A stretch of 64,000 nucleotides of DNA from Pseudoflavitalea rhizosphaerae (lineage in GTDB: Bacteria > Bacteroidota > Bacteroidia > Chitinophagales > Chitinophagaceae), in assembly GCF_003991355.1 (NCBI RefSeq), contig NZ_RCSU01000011.1:124001-188000 (forward strand), in the 5' to 3' direction. Position numbers and translations under genes: made by a program. A model generated the notes under the pieces. The model saw nothing but the letters and a program-made list of their open reading frames with translations, was not told the origin of the DNA and ran no database searches. Of this stretch, positions 26,361 to 35,248 are shown one piece after another. The first letter of the stretch is position 1. Every line of letters begins with the position of its first letter.

Positions 26361-27371
26361 ATGGAAAAAGGAGCAGAACAACAGATAGTCATGAGTGGCA
26401 TCAGGCCAACGGGATTTCTTCACCTGGGGAATTATTTTGGCGCCCTGCGCAATTACGTTCGTATGCAGAACGAGTTCACCTGCTATTTCATGGTTGCTGA
26501 TCTGCACGCCCTTACCACCCTCACAGAAACAAAAGAGCTGAAGTCGAACGTTGCCCGTGTACTGGCGGAGAACATTGCCTGCGGCCTCGATCCTGATAAA
26601 GCTGCTCTCTATTGCCAGAGCCATGTTTACGAAACCAATGAACTCTACCTGCTCCTGAATATGCTGGCTTACAAGGGTGAGCTGGAAAAAACAGTCACCT
26701 TCAAGGAAAAAGCAAAACTACATCCCGATAATGTGAATGCAGGGTTGCTCACTTATCCGGTACTCCAGGCAGCGGATATCCTTTTACACCGCGCTACATT
26801 AGTGCCTGTGGGAAAAGACCAGGAACAACATCTCGAAATGAGCCGCAATTTCGGCAACCGTTTCAATCATCGTTTTGGTGAAGTGTTCCCTGAACCGCAC
26901 GCTTTCAACTACGGTGATGAGCTGGTGAAAGTGCCCAGCCTCGACGGCGCCGGAAAAATGAGCAAGAGCGAAAACCAGTTTGCTACCATTTATCTTTCCG
27001 ATGATGATGCTTTGATCCGCAAAAAAGTAATGAAAGCTGTAACAGATAGTGGCGCACCAGAACCCGGCGCTCCGATGAGTACGAATATTTCAAACCTGTT
27101 CAGCCTGATGAAACTGGTTTGCACTCCTGATGTGATAGAGCATTTCATGAACACTTTCAATAACGGCACCATCCGTTATGGCGATCTCAAAAAACAACTG
27201 GCGGAAGACATGGTGAAATTCATCAGTCCCATCCGCGAGAAAGCCGAAGCTATCCGCACAGACGAAAAATACCTCAGGGAGATCATGGAAAAAGGAGCCG
27301 CCAAAGCACGCAAAAGTGCACAGGCCACCATGCTGCTGGTGAGAGATGCCATGGGCCTGAACTATTATTAA
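26361..27371 (+). CDS. trpS: Tryptophanyl-tRNA synthetase
   Basis: A 336-aa class I synthetase, full length. The HIGH-like motif is GFLHLGNYFGAL near residue 20, and the KMSKS motif is DGAGKMSKSENQ near 195. VADLHALTT and LTYPVLQAADILLH are other TrpS landmarks. The start is the ATG at 26361, eight bases after a TATCTTCG promoter element, so the leader is very short. The long in-frame extension to 25995 runs antisense through gatC and is rejected. Divergent from gatC. Confidence 0.97.
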   Translation: MEKGAEQQIVMSGIRPTGFLHLGNYFGALRNYVRMQNEFTCYFMVADLHALTTLTETKELKSNVARVLAENIACGLDPDKAALYCQSHVYETNELYLLLNMLAYKGELEKTVTFKEKAKLHPDNVNAGLLTYPVLQAADILLHRATLVPVGKDQEQHLEMSRNFGNRFNHRFGEVFPEPHAFNYGDELVKVPSLDGAGKMSKSENQFATIYLSDDDALIRKKVMKAVTDSGAPEPGAPMSTNISNLFSLMKLVCTPDVIEHFMNTFNNGTIRYGDLKKQLAEDMVKFISPIREKAEAIRTDEKYLREIMEKGAAKARKSAQATMLLVRDAMGLNYY

Positions 27372-27495
27372 AAAAGCCCGGTGCTAAAGTCCAAATTCCA
27401 AAAAGAATCGATACCTTAATTTCTCATTGCCAGGGCAGTTACAACTGCTGCAAGGGGGTGAGGCATTTACCATATTCTTATCATTCAACACAAAA

Positions 27496-28131
27496 ATGGC
27501 AAAGAGCAAGAAACCAAAGCATATCGCGATTGCAGGTAATATCGGTGCCGGGAAAACTACCCTCACAGAACTGCTCAGCAAGCATTACCGCTGGATCCCT
27601 CAGTTTGAAGATGTAGACCACAATCCCTATCTGCTGGATTTCTATGAAGACATGCCGCGCTGGAGCTTCAATCTCCAGATCTACTTCCTAAACAGCCGTC
27701 TCAATCAGTTGCTCGATATTCATCGTGGTACCGAAACCGTTATACAGGACCGCACCATTTATGAAGATGCCTATATTTTCGCACCCAACCTTCACGAAAT
27801 GGGTCTCATGAGCAAACGTGATTTCGATAATTATTTCCTTTTCTTCGAAACACTCAAGAGCATGGTGCAGCCGCCTGATCTCATGATCTACCTCCGCGCC
27901 TCAGTGCCCACACTGGTGGCGCAGATCCAGAAGCGCGGACGCGAATACGAAGAGAATATCCGGCTGGACTATCTCAAACGCCTCAACGATTTTTACAATA
28001 AATGGATCGATGGATACAAGGAAGGTCCATTGCTGGTGATCGATATAGACAAGAATAAATTCCCGGAAAATGAAGAGCACCTGGGAGAGATCATCAGCAA
28101 GATCGATTCACAACTCTACGGTTTGTTCTAA
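27496..28131 (+). CDS. Deoxynucleoside kinase
   Basis: A 211-aa protein with the P-loop IAIAGNIGAGKTTLTELL near residue 10, the RWSFNLQIYFLNSR segment that lines the substrate pocket, the DRTIYEDAYIFA motif (DRS-like) and a lid with arginines (QKRGREYE). This matches the dGK/dAK/dCK family that salvages deoxynucleosides; which base is preferred cannot be read. The start is the ATG at 27496, and an upstream extension lacks support. It ends one base before the end of the convergent DUF922 gene. Confidence 0.92.
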   Translation: MAKSKKPKHIAIAGNIGAGKTTLTELLSKHYRWIPQFEDVDHNPYLLDFYEDMPRWSFNLQIYFLNSRLNQLLDIHRGTETVIQDRTIYEDAYIFAPNLHEMGLMSKRDFDNYFLFFETLKSMVQPPDLMIYLRASVPTLVAQIQKRGREYEENIRLDYLKRLNDFYNKWIDGYKEGPLLVIDIDKNKFPENEEHLGEIISKIDSQLYGLF

Positions 28132-28132
28132 G

Positions 28133-28684
28133 CTATTTCTTAATGGAGATCACCTGTTGTTTGCCATAAGCGGCAAATGCTTCCAGTGATTTGAGATCAG
28201 TGCTGATCTTTGTGAGCCATTCCGCCTGTTTCTCCTTGTTGCGGCTGAAATCGGTTTCCTGGTCGTACAGTTGCTGTTTTTTCTGGTATACGGCCATGAT
28301 ACGGTCGTAAATATTGTTTACATCATGCTGTACTGTGCCGGGATTGAATCGGTACGACTTCATTTCCTTTGCCAGTTTCCGGGCAAAGATCTCGGCAATA
28401 TCGAAATGTCCCTGCTCGTGTTGGAGCACAGGAGCGGTTCTAACCTTTACCCATGAACGATTTTTATCGAAGCGGCAGCTGATGGTGTAATCAAGACTGG
28501 TTTCATCGAAATTGAATTCGATATTGATGATGCTGTTGGTCATGGCAGCATTGGCTGAAGCTGCGTCTGGGCGCGCTTTGAAGTCGTCCCAGCTCAGCTT
28601 GCGCGTTTCACTCCAGGATATGGAGGGCGGCTGTTGTTGTACGGATTGCCAGCTCAGTAACCAGATCAGGATGAATGTTTGCAT
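28133..28684 (-). CDS. DUF922 protein (predicted metallopeptidase-like)
   Basis: A 183-aa protein with a short N-terminal hydrophobic segment (ILIWLLSW) that may be a signal, and the DUF922 motif HEQGH at residues 89-93, followed by DIAEIFARKLAKEM. The HExxH-like motif suggests zinc binding, but activity has not been shown for the family as far as I know. Probably periplasmic. Convergent with the kinase gene at one base distance. Confidence 0.8.
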   Translation of the reverse strand: MQTFILIWLLSWQSVQQQPPSISWSETRKLSWDDFKARPDAASANAAMTNSIINIEFNFDETSLDYTISCRFDKNRSWVKVRTAPVLQHEQGHFDIAEIFARKLAKEMKSYRFNPGTVQHDVNNIYDRIMAVYQKKQQLYDQETDFSRNKEKQAEWLTKISTDLKSLEAFAAYGKQQVISIKK

Positions 28685-28708
28685 AATTAGCGTAAAGCTA
28701 AGAAAATA

Positions 28709-28737
28709 AAAAAAACTCCATCCGGGGATGGAGTTTC
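28709..28737 (-). terminator. Rho-independent terminator after pckA
   Basis: The perfect stem AAACTCCATCC/GGATGGAGTTT with a short loop is followed on the - strand by a long T run. It lies 91 bases after the pckA stop. Confidence 0.8.
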
Positions 28738-28827
28738 ATTGGCAAAAATCGTTGGAGGCCGGTTGTCCGGGAAATTTGGGCTATCTAATGTCATGAAAAA
28801 ACATGATATAGAATAGCTATTTCCGGA

Positions 28828-30432
28828 CTAAATTTTAGGCGCAGCGGCCAGGATTTCCTCCTGAACGCCGGAGGCATATTTTTCAAAATTCTTTACGAAC
28901 TGGGCGGCCAGGTTTTTGGCTGCTTTGTCGTAAGCGGCTTTATCGGCCCAGGTATTGCGTGGGTCAAGCAGTGCCGCAGGTACACCAGGGCATCCTTCCG
29001 GAATAGCGATGCCGAAGATGGGGTGGTGATGGTACTCCATATTGTCCAGCTTGCCTTCCAGCGCAGCAGAGATCATGGCGCGGGTGTAAGACAGTTTCAT
29101 ACGGCTGCCGGTTCCATAAGGGCCGCCCGTCCAGCCGGTATTGATCAGCCACACGCGCACGCGGTGCCTCTTCATCTTATCGCCCAACATGGCAGCATAC
29201 TGACCAGGGTGGAGTGGAAGGAAGGGCGCTCCGAAACAGGCGCTGAATGTGGATTTCGGCTCGGTTACACCGGCTTCTGTTCCGGCTACCTTGGCCGTAT
29301 AGCCGCTGATGAACTGGTACATGGCCTGTGCAGGCGTGAGCTTTGAAATAGGAGGCAGTACACCGGATGCATCGCAGGTGAGGAAGAAAATATTCTGCGG
29401 GATCTCACCGATAGATGGCTCCAGTGCATTGCTGATATAATTGAGGGGATAGGAAACCCTTGTGTTCTCTGTGATCTGTTTGCTGGAGAAATCGATGGTT
29501 TTGGTGCCGGGGAAGAAAGTGGTGTTCTCTACCAGGGCGCCGGGACGGATAGCATGAAAGATCTCAGGCTCTTTCTCTTCGCTCAGGTCGATGGTCTTTG
29601 CATAGCAACCACCTTCAAAATTGAAGATATTGTCGCTGGTCCAGCCATGCTCGTCATCTCCAATCAGTTTACGGTTGGGATCTGCGCTCAGTGTGGTTTT
29701 GCCGGTTCCGCTCAATCCGAAGAACAATGCTGTGTCTCCATTCTCACCCATATTGGCGGAGCAGTGCATACTCAGTACGCCTTTATCGTGAGGCAGGATA
29801 TAGTTCAGTACAGAGAAGATACCTTTCTTGGTTTCACCGGTATAACCGGTGCCGGCAATGAGGATCATTTTGTGTTTGAAGCTGACAACGGCAGCATTGT
29901 GCTGACGGGTGCCGCATTCCTGTGGGTCCAGTTTCAGTTCAGGAGCCGAGAGGATGGTCCACTCAGGCTGGAAGTTTTCCAGTTCTTCTTCCGTTGGGCG
30001 AAGGAACATATTGTAAGCGAAAAGATTGGTAAATGCCTTTTCGTTCACCACGCGGATGTTCAAACGATACCTCGGATCGGCGCAGGCATAGCAATCGCGC
30101 ACCCACAATTCATTGGCCTTGTTCAGGTGGGCCACGATCTTTTCGCGGATCACATGAAAATATTTTTCTTCGATAGGGAGGTTGAAATCGTTCCAGTTCA
30201 CAGTGCTTTCTGTGGTCTCATCTTTCACAGTGAATTTATCCTTCGGACTGCGGCCGGTAAATTCGCCGGTTTGAATCACCAGTGCCCCTGTATCGTTGAG
30301 AACGCCTTCTCCGGTGCGCAGCGAGTCCTGCACAAGCTCCTCGGGGCTTAGTTGATAGTGGAGTGTAGCAGTCTCCTTTAACCCAAGCCTGGTTAATTCT
30401 TGAATGGGAATGTTAACAGTTGGTACTGACAT
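28828..30432 (-). CDS. pckA: Phosphoenolpyruvate carboxykinase (ATP)
   Basis: A 534-aa enzyme starting at the ATG at 30432 (MSVPTVNI). The kinase-1a motif FFGLSGTGKTTLSAD lies near residue 240, the metal site is in DEHGWTSDNIFNFEGGCYAK, the substrate motif RSPKDKF is near 55, and the C-terminal WLINTGWTGGPYGTGSRMKL is typical of the ATP-dependent form. It makes phosphoenolpyruvate from oxaloacetate for gluconeogenesis; in many Bacteroidota it also runs the other way to fix CO2. Single gene with its own terminator. It shares a 227-base divergent promoter region with the aminopeptidase gene. Confidence 0.97.
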   Translation of the reverse strand: MSVPTVNIPIQELTRLGLKETATLHYQLSPEELVQDSLRTGEGVLNDTGALVIQTGEFTGRSPKDKFTVKDETTESTVNWNDFNLPIEEKYFHVIREKIVAHLNKANELWVRDCYACADPRYRLNIRVVNEKAFTNLFAYNMFLRPTEEELENFQPEWTILSAPELKLDPQECGTRQHNAAVVSFKHKMILIAGTGYTGETKKGIFSVLNYILPHDKGVLSMHCSANMGENGDTALFFGLSGTGKTTLSADPNRKLIGDDEHGWTSDNIFNFEGGCYAKTIDLSEEKEPEIFHAIRPGALVENTTFFPGTKTIDFSSKQITENTRVSYPLNYISNALEPSIGEIPQNIFFLTCDASGVLPPISKLTPAQAMYQFISGYTAKVAGTEAGVTEPKSTFSACFGAPFLPLHPGQYAAMLGDKMKRHRVRVWLINTGWTGGPYGTGSRMKLSYTRAMISAALEGKLDNMEYHHHPIFGIAIPEGCPGVPAALLDPRNTWADKAAYDKAAKNLAAQFVKNFEKYASGVQEEILAAAPKI

Positions 30433-30659
30433 AAAACAAGCATTGTTTAAGTTAGGCGACAAAGGTAGAATTTAAAAATATTCAAAACAAAGCCCCATAT
30501 TCCGGTAAAATTGAATGAAATGCATGTTTTTGGGGGCTTGTATTGAATATTATTCAACTAACAATTGTTCGTTGTAGCAATTTACAAAACCTTATGCAAT
30601 TGGTTGAATAAATACTAAATACTCATTTTATTACATTTACACCTTCAATTCACTACATA

Positions 30660-31952
30660 ATGAAATATCTTCCTCTTAATCAGGACATTTTCGTGCAGAA
30701 CAGGAAGCGATTTGTGGCCAGTATGGATAAAAATTCGATCGCTATCTTCAACAGTAATGATGAACTCCCCACCAATGGCGATGCCATCCATACCTTCAAA
30801 CAGAACTCTGATCTGTTCTGGCTCAGTGGAATAGACCAGGAAGATTCCATGATAGTGCTCTTCCCTGATAATCCCGACCCCCGTTTCCGCGAAGTACTGG
30901 TGCTGGTACGACCAAATGAAATGAAAGAAAAATGGGACGGTAAAAGACTGAGGGCAGAAGAAGCGCGCCAGATCTCCGGCATCAAAACCATCATCTGGCT
31001 CGATATGCTGGATGCACTTCTCCAAACCTGGATCCATCTCGCAGATACCATTTATCTCAATTCAAATGAGAACGACCGAAAGGCGAACCTGGTACCGGTT
31101 AGGGATTACCGTTATATCCAGGAGATGAAGCAGCGTTACCCGCTTCACAACTACAAACGCAGCGCCCGCATCATGAAAGATCTGCGCGCCATCAAAACAC
31201 CGCTGGAAGTGGAAGTGATGCAGCAGGCTATCGATATTACAAAAGATACGTTCATCGATCTTCTCAAATTCATCCGCCCCGGCGTGATGGAATATGAGAT
31301 CGAAGCGAAGATCTGGCATGGATTTCTCAGTCGCCGTGCAACAAGGCCCGGCTATGGTTCCATCATTGCCAGTGGAGACAATGCGCGCATACTCCACTAC
31401 GTTAACAATAACCAGGAATGTAAGGACGGCGAACTGATCCTGATGGATTTCGGTGCAGAGTATGGTGGCTACAATGCAGACCTGACGCGTACTGTACCCG
31501 TGAATGGTAAATTCAGCAAACGCCAGAAAGAAGTATACAACGGTTGTTTGCAGATCCATAATTACTGCAAAAGCATTCTCAAACCCGGTATTACCATCAA
31601 CGATTATACTGAGAAAGCAGGCGATGAAGCCACTAAAGTTTTCATCAAGCTTGGATTGCTCAGCAAGGAAGAGGTGAAGAACGAAGACAAGGATAATCGC
31701 GCTTATCGTAAGTATCTCTATCATGGAATCAGCCACCACCTGGGTATAGATGTGCATGACCTGGGAACGAGAACTGCTCCCATCAAAGCCGGCATGGTAT
31801 TTACGATCGAACCCGGCATTTACATTGAACAGGAAAAAATGGGCATCCGCATCGAGAACAATGTGTGGGTGACCAAAACCGGCAATAAAGACCTGATGGC
31901 AAAGATCCCCATCACAGTAGAAGAGATCGAAGCATTGATGAAGAAAAAATAA
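30660..31952 (+). CDS. Xaa-Pro aminopeptidase (M24 family)
   Basis: A 430-aa protein with an N-terminal creatinase-like domain (about 1-170) and a pita-bread catalytic domain. The metal ligands are visible: two Asp in LMDFGAEYGGYNADLTRTV, the His in HGISHHLGIDVHD, the Glu in FTIEPGIYIEQE and the Glu in IRIENNVWV. It removes N-terminal residues followed by proline. First gene of a probable operon, since pssA follows after 15 bases. Confidence 0.94.
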   Translation: MKYLPLNQDIFVQNRKRFVASMDKNSIAIFNSNDELPTNGDAIHTFKQNSDLFWLSGIDQEDSMIVLFPDNPDPRFREVLVLVRPNEMKEKWDGKRLRAEEARQISGIKTIIWLDMLDALLQTWIHLADTIYLNSNENDRKANLVPVRDYRYIQEMKQRYPLHNYKRSARIMKDLRAIKTPLEVEVMQQAIDITKDTFIDLLKFIRPGVMEYEIEAKIWHGFLSRRATRPGYGSIIASGDNARILHYVNNNQECKDGELILMDFGAEYGGYNADLTRTVPVNGKFSKRQKEVYNGCLQIHNYCKSILKPGITINDYTEKAGDEATKVFIKLGLLSKEEVKNEDKDNRAYRKYLYHGISHHLGIDVHDLGTRTAPIKAGMVFTIEPGIYIEQEKMGIRIENNVWVTKTGNKDLMAKIPITVEEIEALMKKK

Positions 31953-31967
31953 CCTTCCAACCAACTT

Positions 31968-32741
31968 ATGAAACAGATCCCCAATTTATTTACACTGCTG
32001 AACCTCGTGTTCGGGTGTATGGCCATTATCCTGATCCTTCAAACCGGCGAAACCCTTGTTACCAGTAGTGAGCAGGGCACATGGGTGGCGCAATTGCCAG
32101 AAAAGATCTGGTGGGGATCTGTATGCATCGGCATTGCCGCCATTGTTGATTTCCTGGATGGTTTCGTGGCCAGGATCTTCAAAGCCACTTCGGAGATCGG
32201 CGCTCAATTGGATTCACTTGCTGATGTGGTGAGCTTTGGCGTTGCGCCGGGCATGATCTTCTATCAATTGCTGCGCATCAGTTTTATCGGAACTGAAGAT
32301 GGGCTGGATGTTTCTGTATGGGCGCTCATGCCTGCCGTGATTTTTCCCTGTGCAGGTGCGTACAGGCTGGCGCGTTTCAATGTAGATAAGTCGCAGTCCT
32401 ACGGATTCAAAGGCGTGCCCATACCCGCTGCCGGCCTGGTAGTGGCTTCATTGCCGCTGATCCTGCTCTACAATTATTTTGATCTGAATGGAGTGTTGCT
32501 TTATAAATGGACCCTGTATGCCATGATCATTGTATTGAGCTGGCTGATGGTAAGCACGCTGCCATTGATGGCGCTCAAGTTCAGGGATTTTTCAATTAAG
32601 AATAACCTGCCGAAACTTATTTTACTGATTGTAGCAATAGTAGCGGGCATCTTTTTGAAATGGCTGGCAGTGCCTGTAGTGTTCCTGCTGTATGTGATAC
32701 TCTCACTGGCAGTGGCAAAAAAGGAAGCAGCCGCGCACTAA
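31968..32741 (+). CDS. pssA: CDP-diacylglycerol-serine O-phosphatidyltransferase
   Basis: A 257-aa membrane enzyme with the CDP-alcohol phosphatidyltransferase motif in DFLDGFVARIFKATSEIGAQLDSLAD, which holds the DG, AR, G and D-x3-D residues. Six or more membrane helices follow. The N-terminus KQIPNLFTLLNLVFGC is typical of PssA. It makes phosphatidylserine, the precursor of phosphatidylethanolamine. It lies 15 bases after the aminopeptidase gene. Confidence 0.93.
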   Translation: MKQIPNLFTLLNLVFGCMAIILILQTGETLVTSSEQGTWVAQLPEKIWWGSVCIGIAAIVDFLDGFVARIFKATSEIGAQLDSLADVVSFGVAPGMIFYQLLRISFIGTEDGLDVSVWALMPAVIFPCAGAYRLARFNVDKSQSYGFKGVPIPAAGLVVASLPLILLYNYFDLNGVLLYKWTLYAMIIVLSWLMVSTLPLMALKFRDFSIKNNLPKLILLIVAIVAGIFLKWLAVPVVFLLYVILSLAVAKKEAAAH

Positions 32742-32758
32742 AACTCATCAATTTCACA

Positions 32759-32766
32759 TAGTTTTG
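32759..32766 (+). promoter_or_regulatory. Promoter -7 element before purS
   Basis: TAGTTTTG matches the Bacteroidota TAnnTTTG element exactly and lies 20 bases before the purS ATG. No convincing TTTG box is seen 19-20 bases upstream. Confidence 0.4.
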
Positions 32767-32786
32767 CGCCTTAAAATCGCACAAAA

Positions 32787-33035
32787 ATGACCTATACAGT
32801 TCAGGTGACCGTAATGCCGCTGAAAGAATTACTCGACCCTCAGGGAAAAGCAGTGATAGGAGGTTTACAGAACCTGGGGATCACCGCCATCCAGGATGTA
32901 CGTATCGGAAAAAGCATTACCCTGCAGGTAGAAGCTGAAAATGCAGACAAGGCAAAGCAGGTTGCAGAAGAAGCCACCAAAAAACTGTTGGCCAATCAAG
33001 TGATGGAATATTTTGAAATCCACGTTCAACAATAG
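32787..33035 (+). CDS. purS: Phosphoribosylformylglycinamidine synthase subunit PurS
   Basis: An 82-aa protein with the PurS pattern: LLDPQGKAVIGGLQNLG, then VRIGKSITLQVEAEN and a C-terminal helix with LLANQVMEYFEI. PurS bridges PurQ and small PurL in purine synthesis. The purQ and purL genes are not next to it. Its stop codon overlaps the start of rsmI by one base. Confidence 0.9.
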   Translation: MTYTVQVTVMPLKELLDPQGKAVIGGLQNLGITAIQDVRIGKSITLQVEAENADKAKQVAEEATKKLLANQVMEYFEIHVQQ

Positions 33036-33700
33036 TGCTATACATTGTTCCTACTCCTATCGGTAATCTCCAGGACATTACTTTAAGAGCCCTGGAAGTG
33101 TTGAAACAGGTGGATCTGATACTGGCTGAGGATACCCGTACCACGGTGAAACTGCTCAACCACTATCAGATCCAGCGGCCGATAAGTCCTTACCATCAGC
33201 ACAATGAACACCAGGTTTTACAGCACCTGGTGAATCAATTGCAGGGTGGAAAGAAAATAGCGATGGTGTCGGATGCAGGAACGCCCGGCATTTCAGACGC
33301 TGCCTTTCTGTTAGTGCGCGAATGCGCCAAAGCAGGTGTGAAAGTGGAAAGTCTCCCCGGCGCCACAGCTTTTGTTCCTGCACTCGTGAACAGCGGACTC
33401 CCCACCAACCGCTTTACATTCGAAGGTTTCCTCCCGCTCAAGAAAGGTCGTCAGACCATGATGAAAAAACTGGCCGTGGAAGAACGCACCATGATCTTCT
33501 ACGAATCCCCGCACCGCCTGGTGAAAACACTGGAAGAGTTCATTACTTATTTCGGGCCGGACCGCCAATGCAGCGTCAGCCGCGAACTCACCAAGATGTT
33601 CGAAGAAAATGCACGCGGTACACTTACTGAGGTAGCCACTCACTTCAAACAAAAAGAAGTGAAAGGCGAGATCGTGATCGTTGTGGCAGGTGTGGATTAA
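33035..33700 (+). CDS. rsmI: 16S rRNA (cytidine1402-2'-O)-methyltransferase
   Basis: A 221-aa protein with the RsmI signature: LYIVPTPIGNLQDITLRAL at the start, LAEDTRTT, VSDAGTPGISDAAF and LPGATAFVPALVNSGL, then FYESPHRL. It starts with GTG overlapping the purS stop by one base, which is coupled translation. It methylates C1402 of 16S rRNA with RsmH. Confidence 0.95.
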   Translation: MLYIVPTPIGNLQDITLRALEVLKQVDLILAEDTRTTVKLLNHYQIQRPISPYHQHNEHQVLQHLVNQLQGGKKIAMVSDAGTPGISDAAFLLVRECAKAGVKVESLPGATAFVPALVNSGLPTNRFTFEGFLPLKKGRQTMMKKLAVEERTMIFYESPHRLVKTLEEFITYFGPDRQCSVSRELTKMFEENARGTLTEVATHFKQKEVKGEIVIVVAGVD

Positions 33701-33759
33701 GATTCCCTTATCATTTTGCGGTTTGATATTTGCATCTTCTTCATTAAACAATAATCGAT

Positions 33760-34212
33760 ATGAAGAAGAGCATCGCTTTGTTCATGACCATCGCATTGCT
33801 GGTTGTGGCGCAAAATACCCTCTTTGCTCAATTGCGGAAAGTTCCTGCAGCAGTAACAGAGGCATTCAAAAAGAAATATCCCAATGCACAGGATGTGGAA
33901 TGGAAAGATAAGATGACCGTTTTTGTGGCCGAATTCAAGGAAGGCGAAACGGAGTATGAAGCAAGGTTCTCCAATAAGGGAGAATGGAAAAGTACCGAAA
34001 GCGAAATTGGTGTAACCGATGTTCCCGGCGAAGTGAAAGACGGCTTCAGCAAGAGCAAATATGCTGAATGGGAACTGGATGAAGCTTACAAGATACAGGT
34101 TCCGGGAGATAAGGTTGAATACCGTTTGCATATCAGGAAAAGCGATCTGCAAAAGAAGAACCTGTTGTTCAGCAGCGATGGAAGATTGCTGAAAGACAAT
34201 ATCACTTTGTAG
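33760..34212 (+). CDS. Secreted PepSY-like/DUF2874-type protein
   Basis: A 150-aa protein with a signal peptide (SIALFMTIALLVVAQNTLFAQ). Two repeated units begin VPAAVTEAFKKKYPNAQDVEW and VPGEVKDGFSKSKYAEWEL, the pattern of the PepSY-like (DUF2874) fold that resembles beta-lactamase inhibitor proteins. Presumably periplasmic and binding rather than catalytic. It has its own terminator and sits alone between rsmI and panE. Confidence 0.8.
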   Translation: MKKSIALFMTIALLVVAQNTLFAQLRKVPAAVTEAFKKKYPNAQDVEWKDKMTVFVAEFKEGETEYEARFSNKGEWKSTESEIGVTDVPGEVKDGFSKSKYAEWELDEAYKIQVPGDKVEYRLHIRKSDLQKKNLLFSSDGRLLKDNITL

Positions 34213-34235
34213 ACAATTATCAATCAGCATACATG

Positions 34236-34268
34236 AATGCCAGCCGTATGATGCGGCTGGCATTTCCT
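34236..34268 (+). terminator. Rho-independent terminator after the PepSY-like gene
   Basis: The stem AATGCCAGCCG against CGGCTGGCATT is perfect over 11 pairs with a six- to seven-base loop, followed by a T-rich run. Confidence 0.8.
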
Positions 34269-34273
34269 TTTAT

Positions 34274-34304
34274 TTTGAATTATGTAGTTCGCTACATATA
34301 TTTG
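34274..34304 (+). promoter_or_regulatory. Canonical promoter with an inverted repeat in its spacer, upstream of panE
   Basis: TTTG at 34274-34277, 19 bases, then TATATTTG at 34297-34304. This is the full Bacteroidota promoter. The spacer holds a perfect inverted repeat TATGTAG-TTCG-CTACATA (34281-34298). The ATG of panE lies 23 bases after the -7 box. A repressor bound there would block RNA polymerase. Confidence 0.6.
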
Positions 34305-34327
34305 TTTACACCGGAAATCTACCCATT

Positions 34328-35248
34328 ATGAAGAAAATTTATATTATCGGGTATGGAGCAATCGGTAAAGTGCTGGCAGTAGCCCTCAAACTCAATGGCC
34401 ATGAGGTTTGTATCATTCGTGGAAGTGTTGCCGATGCCCCGCCGCAGTTACAGGAGATAGTTGTAGAATCACCTTCCGGCAAATGGCCGCCAACAGAAAT
34501 TTCCATTAGTTCCCTTCAAGAATTCCAGTCGCTGGAAGATGGTATCATCGTACTTGCCAATAAATCATTTGGCAATGCGCAATTGAGCGAAACGCTGCAA
34601 TCCAAACTGTTGAATGCTCCCATTGTGATCATGCAAAATGGTCTGGGTGTTGAAAGACCCTTTCTCGAAAAAGGGTTCAGCAATGTTTTCCGGACGGTAC
34701 TTTTTGCCACCAGTCAAAACCTTGATACCGGTCTTGTGCGTTTCAAGCCTGTTGCAGCTTCGGCAATGGGTGTTGTCAAAGGCAATGAGCAGTTGCTGAA
34801 TGAAACAGCAGAGCAGTTGAATACCGTTCAGTTTCCTTTCAGAGCGGAGAAAAGTATCCAACCTGTGATCTGGAAGAAAGCGATCAGTAATTGTGTTTTC
34901 AATTCCATTTGTCCATTGCTGGAAACCGATAACGGAATTTTCCATCGCGATGAAAATGCGCTTGCGCTTGCAAAAAGGGTGATTGCAGAATGTGTTGAAA
35001 TAGCTGCAGCGGAAGGTATTCGTTTGCATTCGGACGAAGTGGAAGCAAGTCTGTTACAGATCAGCCGTTCATCGGATGGACAGCTGATATCAACCTACCA
35101 GGATATTCTGAACAAACGGGAAACGGAAATAGAAACGCTTAACCTGGAAGTGGCGGCCATTGCCCAGAGATTGCACAAACAACATCTGGTTCGTGAAACC
35201 CGCCTGCTGGGCGAACTCACACTACTTAAATCAAAACTCCATCGATGA
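34328..35248 (+). CDS. 2-dehydropantoate 2-reductase-like (ketopantoate reductase family)
   Basis: A 306-aa protein with the Rossmann start YIIGYGAIGKVLAVALKLNG, the family's conserved QNGLGVERPFLEKGF, and WKKAISNCVFNSICPLLETDNG with the Lys and Asn of the active site. The family contains PanE (pantothenate synthesis) and many relatives with other 2-keto acid substrates. The panB, panC and panD genes are not near and the next gene is a reductase, so the substrate is left open. Overlaps the next gene by four bases (ATGA). Confidence 0.85.
   Translation: MKKIYIIGYGAIGKVLAVALKLNGHEVCIIRGSVADAPPQLQEIVVESPSGKWPPTEISISSLQEFQSLEDGIIVLANKSFGNAQLSETLQSKLLNAPIVIMQNGLGVERPFLEKGFSNVFRTVLFATSQNLDTGLVRFKPVAASAMGVVKGNEQLLNETAEQLNTVQFPFRAEKSIQPVIWKKAISNCVFNSICPLLETDNGIFHRDENALALAKRVIAECVEIAAAEGIRLHSDEVEASLLQISRSSDGQLISTYQDILNKRETEIETLNLEVAAIAQRLHKQHLVRETRLLGELTLLKSKLHR

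Noticed and set aside
29554-30351. 265-codon + strand frame within pckA
   Set aside because: Antisense shadow of a clear PckA gene; no family features.
31062-31964. 300-codon - strand frame within the aminopeptidase gene
   Set aside because: Antisense shadow; the + strand frame has all M24 metal ligands.
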